From the NCBI RefSeq assembly GCF_900156075.1, contig NZ_FTMM01000021.1, forward strand, positions 1 to 54,254: a stretch of DNA of 54,254 bases. The letters are read 5' to 3'. The first letter of the stretch is position 1, and every line of letters starts with the position of its first letter. The notes under the pieces were generated by a model. The model did no database searches and had not been told where the DNA came from. It saw only the letters and a program-made list of their open reading frames with translations. Origin of the DNA: Chryseobacterium sp. RU37D. Lineage in GTDB: Bacteria; Bacteroidota; Bacteroidia; Flavobacteriales; Weeksellaceae. Below, piece by piece: positions 51,284 through 54,254 of the stretch. The translations under genes and the position numbers were made by a program.

Positions 51284-52072
51284 ATGAAAAAGAATTTTAC
51301 TTCAAAGCTATTGGCATTAATGGCTTTACCTTCATTTTTTATCTTGAATGCACAATGTAATCCTGTGAATGTTCCTTATCTTGAAGATTTTAATAGTACT
51401 CCATTTGATAGTATTCCAACATGTACTTCCCAAGATGCTGGAGGTAATTTTACAGTAGCTGATTTTGATTCTCCAGGTCTTTTGGGAGAAATAACAGAGA
51501 GTAATACTAACGCTTGGTTTTTTACAAAAGCAATTAATCTGCAAGCTGGTACTTCTTATACTGTATCATTCAAACATATAGAAGCAGATTTAAATGCAAC
51601 TTTGAAAATAGCATACGGAAATTCAGCTTCACCAAGTTCTATGATAAACGCTACTTCCATAACGCCTAATACAACAGATGTAGGTTTGTTACCTGCTACA
51701 TATACCTTTACTCCAGCATCTTCGGGTGTTTATTATGTGGGATTTGATTTACTAGCTACTAATGCTACCGATAATGATCCTAGTCTGGTGGTAATTGATG
51801 ATATTTCTGTAACACAAAATGTATTATCAACTTCAGAAGTAATTGAAAAAAGAGATGTGAGCATTTATCCTAATCCAGCTACAGATTATCTTATAGTACA
51901 ATCAAAGCGGAAGATCTCAGGAGCTGAAATATTTGACATATCCGGAAGAAAAGTAATGTCATCTGATAAAGCTGATAAAATCAATGTTTCTGCATTAATA
52001 AAAGGTTCTTATATTTTGAATGTAAAAAATACAGACGGTACTTCAACCTCTCATAAATTTATCAAAAAGTAA
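51284..52072 (+). CDS. T9SS-sorted secreted protein (type A sorting domain)
   Basis: A 262-residue exported protein. The signal peptide covers about residues 1-22 (LPSFFILNAQC). The middle part (25-180) is a beta-sandwich with the layout of adhesin-like, jelly-roll domains (VPYLEDFNS, WFFTKAINLQAGTSYTVSFK, GVYYVGFDL, VIDDISV). The C-terminal ~70 residues form a type A T9SS sorting domain (ISIYPNPATDYLIVQS, GAEIFDISGRKVM, GSYILNVKN, HKFIKK). It should be exported by the T9SS encoded in part at 23.2-28.0 kb. It lies inside a decayed prophage. Confidence 0.88.
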   Translation: MKKNFTSKLLALMALPSFFILNAQCNPVNVPYLEDFNSTPFDSIPTCTSQDAGGNFTVADFDSPGLLGEITESNTNAWFFTKAINLQAGTSYTVSFKHIEADLNATLKIAYGNSASPSSMINATSITPNTTDVGLLPATYTFTPASSGVYYVGFDLLATNATDNDPSLVVIDDISVTQNVLSTSEVIEKRDVSIYPNPATDYLIVQSKRKISGAEIFDISGRKVMSSDKADKINVSALIKGSYILNVKNTDGTSTSHKFIKK

Positions 52073-52143
52073 TAAGATTATAAAGAATAACTTGTAATAG
52101 CCACGACTTAATCTGACAGTTAGGGGTTAAAAATAATTGTCAG

Positions 52144-52776
52144 TTATCCAACATTTTCCTTACTTCCAAAAGTAAGGATTTTTTGTTCCTCAGCAAGAGT
52201 TTCCAATAATTTCTCTTTTGCTATAGTTTTACTATCCAAAAACGTCTGCATCGGTGTTTTACCGTAACAATGTTTTCCTGTATGCGTTCTTTCGTTGTTG
52301 TAATACGACAACCAGCTGTTTAAGTCTAATTGCAGTTCTTCAATGCTTCTGTAAATTTTCTTTCTGAAAGCTATGGCATAAAACTCGTCCTGTAAATATC
52401 TTCTTTCCCATTTTAATTGCTCTTTTAGAGTATGCCAATAATTAACATTATCAAGAATATCTATATTAAAATCGACTAATTCTTCTGAATTTTGTATATG
52501 AGTATCAATATTTCCAATGACATAATTCATTATTCTATTTCCAATGGCAATATCACTAAACAGATTCCAATTTCCCTGTATTTTTGAAATTAATCGCTCT
52601 CCATCAGTTTTTATTTGGAATTTATCGAACAATTCCTTGAAAAAATCAAATAATTCTTCAAGATTAATGGTTTCAATATCTTTTTTCTTACAAAACCCAC
52701 ATCCATTATTATGTCCAGATGAAATTATAAATCTCTTTAATTCATTATCTGAAAAACAATCTTTACAAACTAGCAT
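52144..52776 (-). pseudogene. HEPN/RES N-terminal domain fused to a transposase C-terminus
   Basis: A 210-residue chimeric frame. Residues 1-127 have a zinc-ribbon-like CKDC...CGFC (C4, C7, C26, C29) and end in NYWHTLKEQLKWERRY, as in the HEPN/RES N-terminal domain placed before a RES toxin domain. Residues 128-210 (LQDEFYAIAFRKKIYRSIEE, then WLSYYNNERTHTGKHCYGKT) are the C-terminal end of an IS481-type (rve) transposase. The junction is at about 52395. The RES domain and the transposase catalytic part are both missing. Confidence 0.75.
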
Positions 52777-52807
52777 TACAATGAATTTAGAAAGTTGCTA
52801 ATAACAA

Positions 52808-53032
52808 TTAAATGATTTTTATAGATATTTTTTTTACTGTTCCTAGTCCTGGGTATCTACCAATACTCCCATTTTCATTTTCAAAAGTTAAATTACCTTT
52901 GTTTTTTTCTATTAAATTATATCTTTCTAGTTTTATATCTATTGATTTGAAATCTTCTTTAAGCCATCTTTTAACTTCTTTCCTTGTGAAAAGAGATGAA
53001 AAGTCACGGAGTTGATTTATATGATATAGCAT
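52808..53032 (-). CDS. Hypothetical protein, 74 residues
   Basis: Not recognised. Residues 14-45 (LFTRKEVKRWLKEDFKSIDI, then ERYNLIEKN) look like a winged-helix-type unit. It lies 31 bases upstream of the HEPN/RES chimera on the same strand, and may be the regulatory partner of the former toxin gene or a fragment. Confidence 0.45.
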   Translation of the reverse strand: MLYHINQLRDFSSLFTRKEVKRWLKEDFKSIDIKLERYNLIEKNKGNLTFENENGSIGRYPGLGTVKKISIKII

Positions 53033-53680
53033 TAGATATTTTTGTGTAAAAGTATAAACAATTTTTTAACTGATGATAAAGGTATTCTCATCATTAGTCA
53101 TTTTTAAGTATAATAAATTTTGAATAATGCAATATGAACTCGCAACTATTTTTGAGACGAAATAATTATTTTAACTACATTATGTAATAAAAAAACTACA
53201 ATTAATTAAGGTGATTTGTTACAAATATCACTATTAAAAGAAATTTACATAGAATATAAAAACTATACGCCTAATTAAAACGTCTCAAAAAGACCATTTC
53301 AAGGTCACTTTATTGTGAATTTAGTGAAATATATATGGCACTATTTCAATATTAAAGGAATTATTTTTTTTTAAAAAAATAAATAACATAAAAAACATAT
53401 ATTACTGAAAAACAAATAATTAATATTTTCAAGTAATAATTACCAAATTAATTTTTATTTGACCTAATCAATCATTAGATATACAAATTTCGCATAATAT
53501 GTAGTATTAGTTTTACAAATAGTAATTATTTATCTAAAACCATTCATCTATTTCTATTCTAATTTTGTAAAATAATCAAAATTTGAGCTTTATTATTTAA
53601 TTAATATTTGATTATAAGAAACTTAGAATTCAGAGCTTATGTATAATGGTTTGATTATAAATTATAAAAATTTTAACGCT
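53033..53680. other. 648-bp gap without a gene
   Basis: Very AT-rich. The only structure I see is an 11-bp inverted repeat (53149-53159 and 53281-53291). No ORF or RNA gene is supported. Confidence 0.6.
53149..53291. repeat. 143-bp segment with 11-bp inverted ends
   Basis: TTTTTGAGACG (53149-53159) and CGTCTCAAAAA (53281-53291) are exact inverted copies. No flanking target duplication is visible, so a MITE is only one possibility. Confidence 0.4.
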
Positions 53681-54254
53681 ATGAGAAAAAAAATTTTATT
53701 ACTTCTATTTTCGCCTGCTATTTATTATTCCCAAGTAGGCATAAATACATCTAATCCCCAAGCTTCTTTCCATGTAGATGGGGCCAAAGACAATGCTTTG
53801 ACTGGAACTCCCACCATAGTGCAACAATCTAATGATTTTGCAGTATCAAACCTAGGCAGAGTAGGTATTGGGATTACAAATCCTGCAGCAAGACTCCATT
53901 TATATAATCATATTGCCGGATCAGAAATTAATGATGATTATCTTTTTGATGATGAAAGCCCAATCTCGAATACGCAAGTATTGATGCTGCGTCGCTCTAA
54001 TGCCGGAGTAAATTTATTAAATGACAATGTTATTGGCTCAGTATTATTTAATGCCAAGGTTAATGGAGGCTTTTCTTATGGTGGAGCAGGTATCATGGGC
54101 ATCCATAGAGGAAACGGAACAATTCAAAATAACGCATTGGCTTTTCTTATTAATAGCAATAGTGAAGCTGGGCGTTTTGATGAATTTGGAAATTTAGGAA
54201 TTGGTGTAGCAGCACCTAAAAATTTACTTCATTTAGGAGGTGCAGTAGGAAGCA
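53681..54254 (+). CDS. Secreted repeat protein ('GIN..P' type), cut by the window end
   Basis: An open frame from ATG at 53681 to the window end (191 codons visible). It has a signal peptide (MRKKILLLLFSPAIYYSQ) followed immediately by VGINTSNPQASFHVDG, then VGIGITNPAARLHL and LGIGVAAPKNLLHLGG, the same module type as the gene at 43428. It shares the start layout of that protein but is on the other strand and at the other side of the island genes. The C-terminus, and so any sorting domain, is unseen. Confidence 0.8.
   Translation, partial: MRKKILLLLFSPAIYYSQVGINTSNPQASFHVDGAKDNALTGTPTIVQQSNDFAVSNLGRVGIGITNPAARLHLYNHIAGSEINDDYLFDDESPISNTQVLMLRRSNAGVNLLNDNVIGSVLFNAKVNGGFSYGGAGIMGIHRGNGTIQNNALAFLINSNSEAGRFDEFGNLGIGVAAPKNLLHLGGAVGS

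Noticed and set aside
489..53015. Many ORFs of 60-140 codons on the strand opposite clear genes (for example opposite recG, the POT genes, DPP IV, the pump and the repeat protein)
   Set aside because: They lie inside genes with firm identity, have odd composition and no motifs, and are shadows of the coding frame.
46133..53680. Integrase of the island
   Set aside because: No tyrosine or serine recombinase is visible in this part; if present, it must lie beyond the window.
1..54254. CRISPR array
   Set aside because: I saw no series of regularly spaced identical repeats; the GTGTTAAT repeats are too short and irregular.

Overview
The window looks like chromosome from a Flavobacteriia member, most likely family Weeksellaceae (Chryseobacterium or a close relative). 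This rests on AT-rich DNA, promoters of the Bacteroidota type (TTG / TAnnTTTG), a gldKLMN type IX secretion (T9SS) cluster, a T9SS-sorted cargo protein, DUF4270, tandem POT peptide transporters and secreted 'GIN..P' repeat proteins. The genus is an inference from gene content, not a computed result.

Left part (1-17.5 kb). The left edge has the start of an IS3-type transposase gene next to a gene reduced to its 3' end. Then come dapA, an acetyltransferase, an AraC-type regulator overlapping a receiver-like protein whose phospho-acceptor Asp appears to be Glu, an unexplained promoter-to-terminator interval, recG and a periplasmic thioredoxin. A peptide-utilisation block follows: three tandem POT transporters and a secreted dipeptidyl peptidase IV, which together would cleave and import peptides. 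Small stress-like proteins, an FKBP-like lipoprotein, an S4 RNA-binding protein, aroK and a tRNA-Lys/Leu/Lys cluster complete this part.

Central part (17.5-29.1 kb). A 34-bp perfect inverted repeat is followed by panC (leftward) and a rightward run: a stand-alone GT5 N-terminal domain protein, a DUF4270 lipoprotein, glmS and gldK-gldL-gldM-gldN (T9SS/gliding motor core), then an FAD oxidoreductase.

Regulatory and efflux part (29.1-43.4 kb). A hairpin-rich 1.1-kb stretch with tiny ORFs precedes two small HTH proteins whose upstream region carries four GTGTTAAT repeats. Then come two tandem lipoprotein-TPR-TM-HTH regulators, a SemiSWEET transporter, a small lipoprotein, a broken AraC gene, a two-TM protein, and a complete RND efflux operon (adaptor, pump, outer-membrane factor).

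Mobile part (43.4-54.25 kb). A secreted repeat protein is followed by the 3' half of a tRNA-Ser(GGA) gene with its terminator, which I read as an attachment-site scar. Right of it lies a decayed prophage/genomic island: a Panacea-domain gene overlapping a two-TM protein (candidate toxin-antitoxin pair), a three-gene cassette of small unknown proteins, a repressor C-terminal domain head-to-head with a 5'-truncated large terminase, a small terminase, a T9SS cargo protein with its own strong promoter, a HEPN/RES-transposase chimera, and the start of another secreted repeat protein that runs off the window. The most novel-looking material is the Panacea pair, the small-protein cassette, the TPR-TM-HTH pair and the peptide/hairpin region at 29.1-30.2 kb.
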